DNA of 64,000 nt from an uncultured Eubacteriales bacterium (GCA_900542295.1 UQNJ01000001.1:143892-207891); one strand, 5' to 3'. Counted from the stretch's first letter, positions 1 through 7,682 are shown. Notes: generated by a model not told the origin, from the letters alone. Numbers and translations: made by a program.

Positions 1-195
1 GAAGCATATAATGAATATCAGAACATAAAACTGAAAAGCATCAATATGCCTGAGCTGACTCCATGTGGCATACTTAAAGGAAAGAATGAAAATACTCAGA
101 TAATTGCATTAGGCATCACTCAAAAAACAAAAGATAACTTTGCAGGAGGAATAATAACATATCTTGCATCTCCTGAAAAAAATGATGTGAAATAA
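1..195 (+). CDS. C-terminal fragment of an unrecognised protein
   Basis: An open frame runs from base 1 to a TAA at 193-195 and gives the last 64 residues of a protein whose start lies left of the window. It has no obvious motif. It is polar, with one short hydrophobic glycine-containing stretch (FAGGIITYL) near the end. A strong terminator hairpin follows 65 bases downstream, which supports this being the real 3' end of a gene. I do not recognise the family. Confidence 0.55.
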   Translation, partial: EAYNEYQNIKLKSINMPELTPCGILKGKNENTQIIALGITQKTKDNFAGGIITYLASPEKNDVK

Positions 196-260
196 TGGTT
201 ATATGTCAAGGCAGCTGAAACCATTTCCGTTCACCCAGACATTTATTATATGACCAAAAT

Positions 261-320
261 AATACCCCTCTGGAATTACAAGACTGATCTGATCCGTTTG
301 TAATTCCAGGGGGGTATTTT
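261..320. terminator. bidirectional intrinsic terminator
   Basis: Two 20-base arms (261-280 and 299-318) pair with a single G-T wobble around an 18-base loop. The plus strand continues into TTTT and the minus strand into ATTTTGG. The hairpin sits between the partial plus-strand gene and the convergent minus-strand membrane protein, so it can end both. The outer stem (ATACCCC / GGGGTAT) resembles the outer stem of the large hairpin at 62162-62266. Confidence 0.8.
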
Positions 321-334
321 AACTGATTGTATTT

Positions 335-1639
335 TTAAATCCTAAAGGTCTCATTTTCAATAGCTGTCTCTACAGTAACACTTTGTACCATATGGTTTTT
401 TACATCATGTACAGTAATGATATAATCTTTCCACTTACAGCTGAAAGATTCACCCTCTTCCGGTATTCTTCCCAATATGCCACATACAAATCCATTAAAT
501 GTATCATATATATCTATAGGCATTTCGGCGTTCAGTACTTCCGACACATCTTCCAAGTCTGCACACCCTTGTATCATCCAACTGTTTTCAGACAGTACTT
601 CTATATCTTTAGGTTTCTTGGCTCCCTCTTCCTCTTCTGTAAGTTCTCCCAATATGGTTTCCATAATATCTCTAAGAGTTGCAATTCCTGTCATTCCTCC
701 GTATTCATCTATAACTACTGCAAAATACTCGCCTTTTTCTCTCATCTTTTCAAACAGGCTGTTGGCCTTCATGGTTTCGGGAACAAGAACAGCTTTTTTA
801 ATCATAGTCTTACGATCTGCCAAGGGCTCATTATAATAATCCATCACATCTAAAACACCCTTTATCTCATCAGGACTTCCGTCACACACAGGATATTTAT
901 GATATCTTGTTTCTTTTATGATTTTATCCCATTCCTCCTGACTATCAGCCAAATCAAGCCATTCGACATCTCTCCTGTGGGTACAAAGCTCTTCGGCTGC
1001 AATATCATCAAACTCAAATATGTTCTGTATTATCTCATCTTCCTCCGGCTGGATTGTACCTTTTTCCTTACCCTCGGCAAGCATCATTCTTATAGATTCT
1101 TCTGTAACCTCGTTATCCTCTTCTTCCGGATTTATACGCAAAAGTCTCAGTATTAAATTTGTAGATGATGTAAGCAGCCATACTATAGGCGCAAAAATTT
1201 TAGCTACCCAGTACAGAATTCCCGACATGCCAAGGGCTATACCCTCCGATTTTTTCATAGCTACTCTTTTAGGCACCAACTCGCCAAAAACCAGTGTAAA
1301 GTACGCAAGTATCATCGTAATAACTATCACTGAAACAGCTTTCAGTATCATAGGTGAAATACCTGCTCCGGCAGCAATAAGCTTTGCAACGATTGCATCA
1401 GCAAAGCTTTCTGCCGCTACAGCACTTTGAAGTAAACTTGCCAGGGTTATTGCAACCTGTATAGTGGCAAGAAACTTTGCGGGTTGTACAGTTAAATTTA
1501 CCAGTCTAACGGCTCTTTTATCTCCGGCATCAGCCATGTTTTTTAATTTTATGTCGCTCATTGATATTACTGCTATCTCAGTGGCTGCAAACATTGCGTT
1601 TACTCCTATTAGAATAGCTAACAAAACTAAAGCATTCAT
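335..1639 (-). CDS. CNNM/CorC-HlyC family transporter-like membrane protein (TlyC/YhdP type)
   Basis: This 434-residue protein has the standard order of the family. A DUF21/CNNM membrane domain covers about residues 1-180, with hydrophobic helices near 1-25, 55-80, 95-120 and 130-160. A tandem CBS pair follows at about 200-335, including the typical stretch AVVIDEYGGMTGIATLRDI. A CorC_HlyC domain closes the protein. Relatives are often annotated as haemolysins but are better seen as Mg2+ or Co2+ efflux and homeostasis proteins, with the CBS pair sensing nucleotides. The exact ion is inference. The gene stands alone, bounded downstream by a terminator and upstream by a roughly 200-base leader with a small ORF and a hairpin. 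Confidence 0.85.
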   Translation of the reverse strand: MNALVLLAILIGVNAMFAATEIAVISMSDIKLKNMADAGDKRAVRLVNLTVQPAKFLATIQVAITLASLLQSAVAAESFADAIVAKLIAAGAGISPMILKAVSVIVITMILAYFTLVFGELVPKRVAMKKSEGIALGMSGILYWVAKIFAPIVWLLTSSTNLILRLLRINPEEEDNEVTEESIRMMLAEGKEKGTIQPEEDEIIQNIFEFDDIAAEELCTHRRDVEWLDLADSQEEWDKIIKETRYHKYPVCDGSPDEIKGVLDVMDYYNEPLADRKTMIKKAVLVPETMKANSLFEKMREKGEYFAVVIDEYGGMTGIATLRDIMETILGELTEEEEGAKKPKDIEVLSENSWMIQGCADLEDVSEVLNAEMPIDIYDTFNGFVCGILGRIPEEGESFSCKWKDYIITVHDVKNHMVQSVTVETAIENETFRI

Positions 1640-1691
1640 TTTAAAATCAAACTCCTGTTCAAATATAATATTTTTAATTGGTTTTTATCAC

Positions 1692-1738
1692 AAAAAGGCA
1701 CAGAAAACAGCTCAAATACGCCAATTCCTGTACCTTTT
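1692..1738 (-). terminator. leader hairpin with U-run, possible attenuator
   Basis: Read on the minus strand, an 11-base arm AAAAGGTACAG pairs with CTGTGCCTTTT with one mismatch, and the 3' arm ends in a T run. It lies between a candidate promoter and the CBS/CorC gene. It could therefore terminate transcription early and act as an attenuator. The stop codon of a small upstream ORF falls inside the loop. Confidence 0.4.
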
Positions 1739-1810
1739 AAATATTCTTACACATATTATTATTTCATTTTTTAAAATTAAATTCCCTCGGCATTCGGGGA
1801 CCTCTTCCAT
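1712..1810 (-). CDS. possible 32-residue leader peptide
   Basis: On the minus strand an ATG at 1810 opens a 32-codon frame ending in TGA at 1712. It is preceded at good spacing by GAGAGGAATTTAAA, a convincing ribosome binding site. The peptide starts MEEVPECRG and is rich in Ile, Arg and Lys toward its end. Its 3' half overlaps the 5' arm of the leader hairpin. That layout suits translation-dependent attenuation of the CBS/CorC gene, but a chance ORF is quite possible. Confidence 0.25.
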   Translation of the reverse strand: MEEVPECRGNLILKNEIIICVRIFKRYRNWRI

Positions 1811-1847
1811 TTTAAATTCCTCTCTTAAACTCTAAATTTTATAGTAT

Positions 1848-1876
1848 ACATTAACATATCACATCAGTCTCGTCAA
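1848..1876 (-). promoter_or_regulatory. candidate promoter for the CBS/CorC gene leader
   Basis: The minus strand carries TTGACG (1871-1876), a 17-base spacer, and TAATGT (1848-1853). The -35 is good and the -10 poor, and TATACT lies a few bases further on. It would give a leader of about 200 bases before the start at 1639. Confidence 0.3.
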
Positions 1877-2125
1877 CAGTCATTATTATGTTTTCACAAT
1901 ATCTTTATATCATCTTCTTACTTTCTTCATTATGTTATTTTATCTGTAAATATACATCGAAGACTACTTCACATTTTGTTTTTCTTAATGTGATTCTTAG
2001 TCCCCTGATAAGTAGCCTTTACAGCAGCAGTCAACTCAGGCGCATCCATATGCATGTTTACTCTATGTTTTTTTATTCTTTTATGCTACAATTATCTTGT
2101 ATCTACAAGCAAAGGATGTGAAGTT
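1877..2125. other. AT-rich spacer upstream of the accessory island
   Basis: No gene is supported here. The region is AT-rich and probably holds the promoter of the plus-strand operon that starts at 2126. A TACAAT at about 2087-2092 is a plausible -10, but I see no clear -35. Confidence 0.4.
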
Positions 2126-2749
2126 ATGAACCATGATTTTTGTACTGGCTGCAACATCAATTCCAACTTACCCAGCTGTGCAGTTGGTTATGCTCCAGAC
2201 AATGCATATATAGAAAATATTATCAATAACGATATCTTACCTTCTGCAGAACACTTTATCTGTCATAAAGCTTCGCAAGATTTATCAGGCGGAAAGCTTG
2301 CAATACTTGATAAATGTGATGACTGTGGTCTTTGTAATATAAGATGTCCCTACTCTAATATTGATTATACAACATTTTTTTCTCCGGAATTGGAGAATGT
2401 TATTTTTAATGATTTAGGAAAAGCCTGCATTCTTTTCCAATCAATCTTTCCTAATTCTGTTGTTGCAGCAGAGGTCCATGTTAAAGGTAATTTCAGAACA
2501 AAGCGCATAGACCTTGTGATAAAGAAAGATTCTGATATCTATCTAATAAAGCTGCTCAAAAACACAGATAAAATTCCTTTTTATATGCGGTCATATGAAG
2601 AAGCCATCAATCAATACAATATTACCTATCCAGACATTGCTTTTCATTCACTATGCCTGGTACCTAATGCAAAGATAAATAATGAAGTCAGAGTTGATGC
2701 CGATATAAAGGATCTTTCTGCATTAAATCTAATGTTCAGAGGAGTATAA
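2126..2749 (+). CDS. ferredoxin-motif protein with degenerate PD-(D/E)XK-like domain (putative restriction system subunit)
   Basis: I start this 207-residue protein at the ATG at 2126, which follows AAAGGATGTG; longer in-frame starts lack a binding site and encode a hydrophobic run from the spacer. Cys64-x2-Cys67-x2-Cys70-x3-Cys74-Pro is a textbook [4Fe-4S] ferredoxin motif. Cys6, Cys9, Cys18 and Cys46 could bind a second cluster or zinc. Residues about 100-170 look like a PD-(D/E)XK core: Glu116, Asp129 in RIDLVI, then strand IYLIKLLK, with Leu140 where the catalytic acid is expected. It therefore looks like an inactive nuclease-fold partner. It is first in a three-gene operon. Family not recognised; function is inference. 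Confidence 0.7.
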   Translation: MNHDFCTGCNINSNLPSCAVGYAPDNAYIENIINNDILPSAEHFICHKASQDLSGGKLAILDKCDDCGLCNIRCPYSNIDYTTFFSPELENVIFNDLGKACILFQSIFPNSVVAAEVHVKGNFRTKRIDLVIKKDSDIYLIKLLKNTDKIPFYMRSYEEAINQYNITYPDIAFHSLCLVPNAKINNEVRVDADIKDLSALNLMFRGV

Positions 2750-2750
2750 A

Positions 2751-3956
2751 ATGGCCTTATTGCTTAACAGAAAATATGGAAGTCGCCTTGAATGCCTTTA
2801 TTATATTTTGACTTCATGTTATAACAAATTCGGAACATCAAATGTCTTTTCACTTAAAGACCTTAAATATGATGACGATGATAGCAAAAATGTTCACCAA
2901 TATTGTCAGCAGCTCCAAAACATACTCGGAAGACAATGTTGTCCTTACTTAAATAACCCGCTGAGTCTTTCTAAATGTTATGCTACGCAGTCTGTGGACA
3001 GTGATTCTACGAAATCAAAAGCCGTAAGCGATATTGGCGGTTCCTTAGAAGCCTTGGGATTTATTACAAGATTAGGAAAAAGAACATACAAAGTATCTTC
3101 TGAAGGAGAAAAATGGGTAAATAGTAGTTTTAACTCCTCAGAGTGGGAGGAAATTGCCAGAAAAGGAGTTCTATCCTACGGTGTAATAATCGGCTTCCTT
3201 AATAGGATTGCTGAATTACCGGATGACTTCACATATCAAGGGCTATATCTCAGCTATCCTCACACTGCCGAAACTGTTTTATATACCGATCCAAACGGTA
3301 TATCAAGCTATATCGATATTTCAACAGGTAGTCAAAAAGACAGCAATACAAGAACGATGTCACGCTTAATTGGCTGGTGTGTGGCTGTTGGGCTAATTGA
3401 ACCAAAAGGAGTTGCCGGAGCAGCATCTCCTCTTGCGCATATCAAATATCGTGATTTTCTAAACAAAGAGGAATTAACTGTCCGGAATTTCAAAAAGACG
3501 GCTTTATGCAAATCTCTTTTTAATCACAAACTCAAAGTTGCAAATCCTCTTTCATATTCCAGATTGCACAAAAATGCAGAGTCAATGCGTGAAAATGGCG
3601 GAGAAGATTTGAGAAACGCCACTTTACAAAACAAGTCAAAGATTCTTGACCGTAGATATGTATTTGTATATGTACTAAATCACTATAGCAAAAATAATCG
3701 GGCTTTGGATTTTGAGAAGCTGGTTCAAGCTATGGAAAACCACTCAGAAGCCTTCTTTACTGCCGGTAACGATGCACATGCCATAATGGAATCCGAGTGT
3801 GAAATCGGTGATATTGCCGGAATCCCATTTACTATTGAAAACGACACTATGTTTGTAGCAAAAACAACTATTGAAGAAAGTGTATTAAATGAAGACGCCC
3901 CTTCTGAATCAATTAAACTCGCCAAAAAAATAATAGAGGAAATGGAGGCAATGTAA
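2751..3956 (+). CDS. putative DNA-binding/specificity subunit with winged-helix segment
   Basis: This 401-residue protein starts one base after the previous stop, with AGAGGAG just upstream. I do not recognise the family. Residues about 94-122 (GGSLEALGFITRLGKRTYKV) read like a recognition helix followed by a beta wing. Cys52, Cys63, Cys64 and Cys76 form a loose cysteine group ahead of it. The rest is mixed alpha/beta with a charged C-terminus and no transmembrane helix. Lying between two proteins with nuclease-like folds and opposite two DNA methyltransferases, it is the natural candidate for the subunit that recognises DNA. That role is inferred from context and a weak motif. Confidence 0.6.
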   Translation: MALLLNRKYGSRLECLYYILTSCYNKFGTSNVFSLKDLKYDDDDSKNVHQYCQQLQNILGRQCCPYLNNPLSLSKCYATQSVDSDSTKSKAVSDIGGSLEALGFITRLGKRTYKVSSEGEKWVNSSFNSSEWEEIARKGVLSYGVIIGFLNRIAELPDDFTYQGLYLSYPHTAETVLYTDPNGISSYIDISTGSQKDSNTRTMSRLIGWCVAVGLIEPKGVAGAASPLAHIKYRDFLNKEELTVRNFKKTALCKSLFNHKLKVANPLSYSRLHKNAESMRENGGEDLRNATLQNKSKILDRRYVFVYVLNHYSKNNRALDFEKLVQAMENHSEAFFTAGNDAHAIMESECEIGDIAGIPFTIENDTMFVAKTTIEESVLNEDAPSESIKLAKKIIEEMEAM

Positions 3957-3958
3957 AA

Positions 3959-4843
3959 ATGATATATAAATACAGAAAGTACAAAGACATTGACTCATTT
4001 GTAAAGAATATCCCGAAAACAAAAAAAGATGAAGATTACACAATTCTCTTCAAATGCAACGGTTTCGATTATCAAAGCGGCAAATTTACCAAAAAATGTT
4101 TTGGCTGCTTATTTTGCCTTTTAGAAGATCCTGAAATGTTAAAAAAATTCAACTATTTATGGGGCGCAGATTTTATTAAAGAATATGCTGATAAAACATT
4201 TAAAGGCACCCCTGTAGTATTGCCTAATGCAAAGTTAACAATTAAAAATCCGATAAAAAATCTCGAGCTATTCACAGGCGTGGATGAAACAACGAATATT
4301 CAACCCTGGGCTTCAGGGCTTATATACCATATGTGCACAAAACCAAACAGAATCAGTATGGAAGTACCTGTTTTCAATATGGACTATGACCGAAACGGAA
4401 GGCTTGATATTTGTTCTATGACAAATACTGATCTATTGGCAATGGAGTCTAAAATATCTCTCGATGATGCATTAAAAGATGAGCGTTTTATCGAGCAAAG
4501 ATATAAGTATACAATAGAAATTGAAAAATCAACTTCAAAATACACATATTTAACGCTTTTCGGCGGTAAGGAAACAGACCTTTTTCCCATATCAAGTCCA
4601 TACTGTTCCGGAAAGATTGGCGGTAAATCCGAGCGTTTCTATTCAATAGTCATAGAAAACAAAATACCGTTTATATCTGCGGCTGCTCTTTGGGGGTTAT
4701 GTTGCAGATACATCACATACGGCAGTGATTACGCTTGGGATGTATTTCTGAAAAATACTTTTTCAGATTCTGACTGTATTGGATTGTTATCAGCCGGAAA
4801 AGTGATGAATTCCAATAGAAAAATCTCGATAATTCCTTTTTAA
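3959..4843 (+). CDS. putative RecB/Cas4-like PD-(D/E)XK nuclease with Cys4 cluster
   Basis: This 294-residue protein begins two bases after the previous stop, and GGAGG lies inside the end of the preceding gene. Four cysteines, Cys33-x13-Cys47-x2-Cys50-x2-Cys53, could hold an Fe-S cluster or zinc. Further on come Glu135, Asp150 in GRLDI, the strand LLAMESKIS giving Glu163-x-Lys165, and Gln180-x3-Tyr184. The Asp, Glu-x-Lys and Gln-x3-Tyr series matches the RecB/Cas4 branch of PD-(D/E)XK nucleases. Here all four cysteines precede the catalytic core, unlike Cas4, where one is N-terminal and three are C-terminal. It is likely the catalytic subunit of a restriction system. Motifs are seen; function is inferred. 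Confidence 0.65.
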   Translation: MIYKYRKYKDIDSFVKNIPKTKKDEDYTILFKCNGFDYQSGKFTKKCFGCLFCLLEDPEMLKKFNYLWGADFIKEYADKTFKGTPVVLPNAKLTIKNPIKNLELFTGVDETTNIQPWASGLIYHMCTKPNRISMEVPVFNMDYDRNGRLDICSMTNTDLLAMESKISLDDALKDERFIEQRYKYTIEIEKSTSKYTYLTLFGGKETDLFPISSPYCSGKIGGKSERFYSIVIENKIPFISAAALWGLCCRYITYGSDYAWDVFLKNTFSDSDCIGLLSAGKVMNSNRKISIIPF

Positions 4844-4850
4844 ACAATCA

Positions 4851-4880
4851 AGAGGCCGCCCATTTATTTGAGCTGCCTCT
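4851..4880. terminator. hairpin between convergent operons
   Basis: AGAGGCCGC pairs with GCTGCCTCT with one mismatch, in the 41-base gap between the convergent nuclease-like gene and the methyltransferase gene. Flanking T runs are short on both strands, so termination is plausible but weak. Confidence 0.45.
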
Positions 4881-4884
4881 ATTA

Positions 4885-5754
4885 TTATTCGTCAGATTCA
4901 TTATACTCATCTGCCTGAGCATATAATCCGGAATCATCGAATGACAACTGCTGACAGGCCTCAACAGCCCTTATTATCTTGTTGTCAATCAATTCTTTAT
5001 ATTCTGGATTAATCTCGTATCCTATAGCATTTCTGCCTAATTCTAAAGCTGCCTCTGCTGTAGTTCCGGTTCCCATAAAAGGATCCAATACAGTGTCTCC
5101 ATAAAAACTGTATAACTTAATCAACCTATGGGGTAGTTCTTTAGGGAAAGGCGCTGGGTGTCCTTCTGACTTTGCCTTTGCAGGCTGCATCTCCCAGAAT
5201 GAATTCACTGCCCAATCTGCCCATTCTTTTTGAGTCAACTTCGACTTTTCCTTTATTTCATTACTTACTTTCTCTCTCTTACCTTTTTTACAAAACACAA
5301 TAATCCATTCATAAGGCATTGTAGAAAAAATATTTGTTGGATAAGGATAACTTCCAAAAGAACTAAAGCGAACGATCTTTCTTTTATCCCATACATATAG
5401 TGCAAAAGTAAACATTTCTCCCGTAGAATCCATAAACTTTTCAATATCGGAAATAACGGTATGTGTTACTCTACGCTTAAAAGGAGTTGCATTTCCGGAT
5501 TCGAATAACGGCATAATATTAATACATAATTTACCATCAGGACCTAATACACGTATACACTCTTTCCATACTTCATTAAGATTACTGATATAATCCGAAT
5601 ATGATTGATCAAGCCCAATTTGACCATCGTTGTCATAGTCTTTTAAAGCACCGTAAGGAGGGCTGGTTATAATTAACTGAACACTACCATCAGCGACATC
5701 CTTCATATTTCTGCTATCACCTATGTATATATCTGCTTTTGGCTTAAATTCCAT
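4885..5754 (-). CDS. site-specific DNA amino-methyltransferase, beta-type motif order
   Basis: This 289-residue protein is an N4-cytosine or N6-adenine DNA methyltransferase. The catalytic motif TSPPYGAL sits at residues 30-37. The SAM-binding motif DPFMGTGTT comes late, near residue 220, followed by AIGYEINPEY. Catalytic motif before SAM motif is the beta-class order. A target-recognition region fills the middle. SPPY often goes with N4-cytosine methylation but does not prove it. The ATG at 5754 overlaps the end of the upstream methyltransferase by 11 bases, behind AAGGAGATATAG, so the two are translationally coupled. It probably protects one strand of the site cut by the convergent operon. 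Confidence 0.88.
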   Translation of the reverse strand: MEFKPKADIYIGDSRNMKDVADGSVQLIITSPPYGALKDYDNDGQIGLDQSYSDYISNLNEVWKECIRVLGPDGKLCINIMPLFESGNATPFKRRVTHTVISDIEKFMDSTGEMFTFALYVWDKRKIVRFSSFGSYPYPTNIFSTMPYEWIIVFCKKGKREKVSNEIKEKSKLTQKEWADWAVNSFWEMQPAKAKSEGHPAPFPKELPHRLIKLYSFYGDTVLDPFMGTGTTAEAALELGRNAIGYEINPEYKELIDNKIIRAVEACQQLSFDDSGLYAQADEYNESDE

Positions 5755-6829
5755 ATTTCACTATATCTCCTTTATGTTTGTCCCAGACAACAATCTGTTC
5801 TTTTCTGGCTGTCTTGTTTAATACATCAAATACCTGGCTTGAACTTCCACTATAGCTTCTTTCTTCGATATAAGATGCTTCTTTTATTTTGTTGAAAAAC
5901 TCTCCCCCATTAATTACTCCTCCTTTGACTTTTTTATCTCCTACAACAAAAATTATCAAGGCGTCCTCTGTCGTTACAATATCAAGTTGTTCCAATACAG
6001 CTCTCATATCATCTTCATATGTATCAACATACTGAATAAGCTGCTTCTTTATCTCGATACGATCTGTTTCAAAAATATCATATATAAGTTTTCCATAATA
6101 TGCTGTATAATCAAGTCCATCAAAATACGGAGGACTCGTAAATACATAATCCACACTGCGAGGCATAAGATAATCAGAAAGTCTTCTGCTGTCTCCATGA
6201 ATTACAGTTGCTTCCGGCAATTCCAATCCGTTAAAATATTTTGAATGCTTTTTGATTTTTGATTCCATTTTTTCAAAGAAGTCTATATATCTTTTAGGTT
6301 CGATATTCTTTCCAACTGTACTTGATGTCCAAACATAATTATTACATCCTCTTGCAGTTAATGCGATTGCTCCATAAAAAACTCCTTTAAGAAAATCATT
6401 CATTTCCTCAAAGTATTTTTTCATACACATTATTTCTTTTGCTGAATCTTCATGGAATGACTTTGCAGGTCCATCCGGCATAACATCATATCTTCCCGCC
6501 TCCATGTCTTTTTTGGAAAGCTCGATAAAATGCTTACACTCTTCCAGACTGTCGGAAACCTCCTTATGAACTTTAGCCTTAGCAAGGGTAACAGCCAATG
6601 GATTATTATCAACACCAAATGCTGTCAGCCCATGTTTTTGACCTTCATATACAATAGTTCCTGAACCACAGAAAGGATCCAATATAACGCCGTCTTTAGG
6701 TAGTTGTCCGATAATATTAGCCGCATCAATTGCAGAAATCTTTCCTCTATATGGATAAATACCATGCATTGAATTGGGATTATTAACACTCTTTATTTGT
6801 TCAAAAATAATCTCAGGATTTCTGCCCAT
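5744..6829 (-). CDS. site-specific DNA amino-methyltransferase, SAM motif first
   Basis: I choose the ATG at 6829, preceded by AAAGGTGG at eight bases, giving 361 residues; a TTG at 6859 in the same frame lacks a good site. HGIYPYRGKISA near the start is typical of this methyltransferase group. The SAM motif DPFCGSGT follows at residues 51-58, and the catalytic motif TSPPYFDGLDY lies near residue 230. This order is the reverse of the downstream partner. Two different amino-methyltransferases in one operon commonly modify the two strands of an asymmetric site. The start overlaps the end of the small AbrB-like gene by 17 bases. Confidence 0.87.
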   Translation of the reverse strand: MGRNPEIIFEQIKSVNNPNSMHGIYPYRGKISAIDAANIIGQLPKDGVILDPFCGSGTIVYEGQKHGLTAFGVDNNPLAVTLAKAKVHKEVSDSLEECKHFIELSKKDMEAGRYDVMPDGPAKSFHEDSAKEIMCMKKYFEEMNDFLKGVFYGAIALTARGCNNYVWTSSTVGKNIEPKRYIDFFEKMESKIKKHSKYFNGLELPEATVIHGDSRRLSDYLMPRSVDYVFTSPPYFDGLDYTAYYGKLIYDIFETDRIEIKKQLIQYVDTYEDDMRAVLEQLDIVTTEDALIIFVVGDKKVKGGVINGGEFFNKIKEASYIEERSYSGSSSQVFDVLNKTARKEQIVVWDKHKGDIVKYGI

Positions 6830-7013
6830 TTGACTTACCACCTTTTCCGGATTCAGCAATTCGTAAAATTATTTCACCGCTCTCTGTATTAATATAGATA
6901 TTAAACATTGTCTCGCCTTTTATAACGTTTAGATTCTTTAATATCTGTTTTGGCAGCCTAATTCTCATATCCTGCTGAAGTACATATGTATCGAGTAGTA
7001 TTTCTTTTTCCAT
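6813..7013 (-). CDS. AbrB/MazE-like (SpoVT-AbrB fold) small DNA-binding protein
   Basis: This 66-residue protein starts at the ATG at 7013, nine bases after a strong AGGAGG; an in-frame upstream ATG at 7037 lacks one. The stretch QQDMRIRLPKQILKNL followed by KGETMFNIYINTESGEIIL fits the swapped-hairpin AbrB fold (strand, R-x-x-LPK, helix, strands), used by transition-state regulators and MazE-type antitoxins. No toxin gene is adjacent. As first gene of the methyltransferase operon, overlapping the next gene, it may be the transcriptional controller of the system. The controller role is inferred from position. Confidence 0.7.
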   Translation of the reverse strand: MEKEILLDTYVLQQDMRIRLPKQILKNLNVIKGETMFNIYINTESGEIILRIAESGKGGKSNGQKS

Positions 7014-7583
7014 TAAGCAGAACCTCCTATTCTTCAAATATTATTTTATCAAACATCCAGTCCATTTTCAACCTGCTTTTAGTCTGATATCAGTCTGTAT
7101 CCAAAACATATCTTCCTTATCTAACATAAAATTCAGTATATATATTGTACCAAATCCGAATTTGAAAACTATGATTTTATAAATGGTACTGCCACTCATA
7201 ATTTTATGGTTTTCAAGTTCCGATTTATCTTTTTCTTAATGGTAATGCTATCAAATTCCTCAATAATGCAATAACTGTATATCCGACTACATAAACCTAT
7301 GCACTTGAGTTATAAAATATAAATACCGAAGGGGTAAATATAATCGCAACAATTAAAATATACCAGTCATCAAAACCATTTCTAATTCCATAAAAAATAA
7401 AGTTTTCCATTCTTTTCTACGAGTATAACATATCCATGCAAGAGCCTCATTAACAAAATGTCAATAAAAAATAACCTGCACCTTTGCAGTGTCCGCAAAA
7501 AACATTTCGGAAAGTACATACTTGCTCGTGTAGCCTCTTCTCTTTCTCTCAGGCATAAGATTCGCCCTTTTAGCCATCCCTGC

Positions 7584-7640
7584 CTAAACATTTAAGAACA
7601 CATCCTTGTCAATAATTTCCTCGTGGCTGCCTTCCACATA
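7584..7640 (-). pseudogene. remnant resembling the C-terminus of an ABC transporter ATPase
   Basis: One minus-strand frame reads VEGSHEEIIDKDVFLNV and then a stop at 7584. E-G-S-H-E-E-[IL] is the signature just after the H-loop region in ABC exporter ATPases. No start or Walker motifs are present upstream, and the adjacent frames are full of stops. This is a short fragment and the assignment is tentative. Confidence 0.25.
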
Positions 7641-7682
7641 ATATTTTTATGAATTTAAAATATTCCTATCCACTCAACCACT

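Noticed and set aside
383..1430. Several plus-strand ORFs of 85-156 codons
   Set aside because: They lie wholly antisense to the clear CBS/CorC gene and are shadows of its codon pattern. The same applies to plus-strand ORFs opposite the other minus-strand genes.
2126..7013. Reading the island as BREX, DISARM, type I or type III restriction
   Set aside because: No helicase, PglZ, HsdS/HsdR, Res or phospholipase-like gene is present, so none of these layouts fits.
7382..7591. A 69-codon minus-strand ORF
   Set aside because: It has no ribosome binding site, an odd composition, and adjacent frames with transporter-like scraps. It is treated as part of the decayed spacer.
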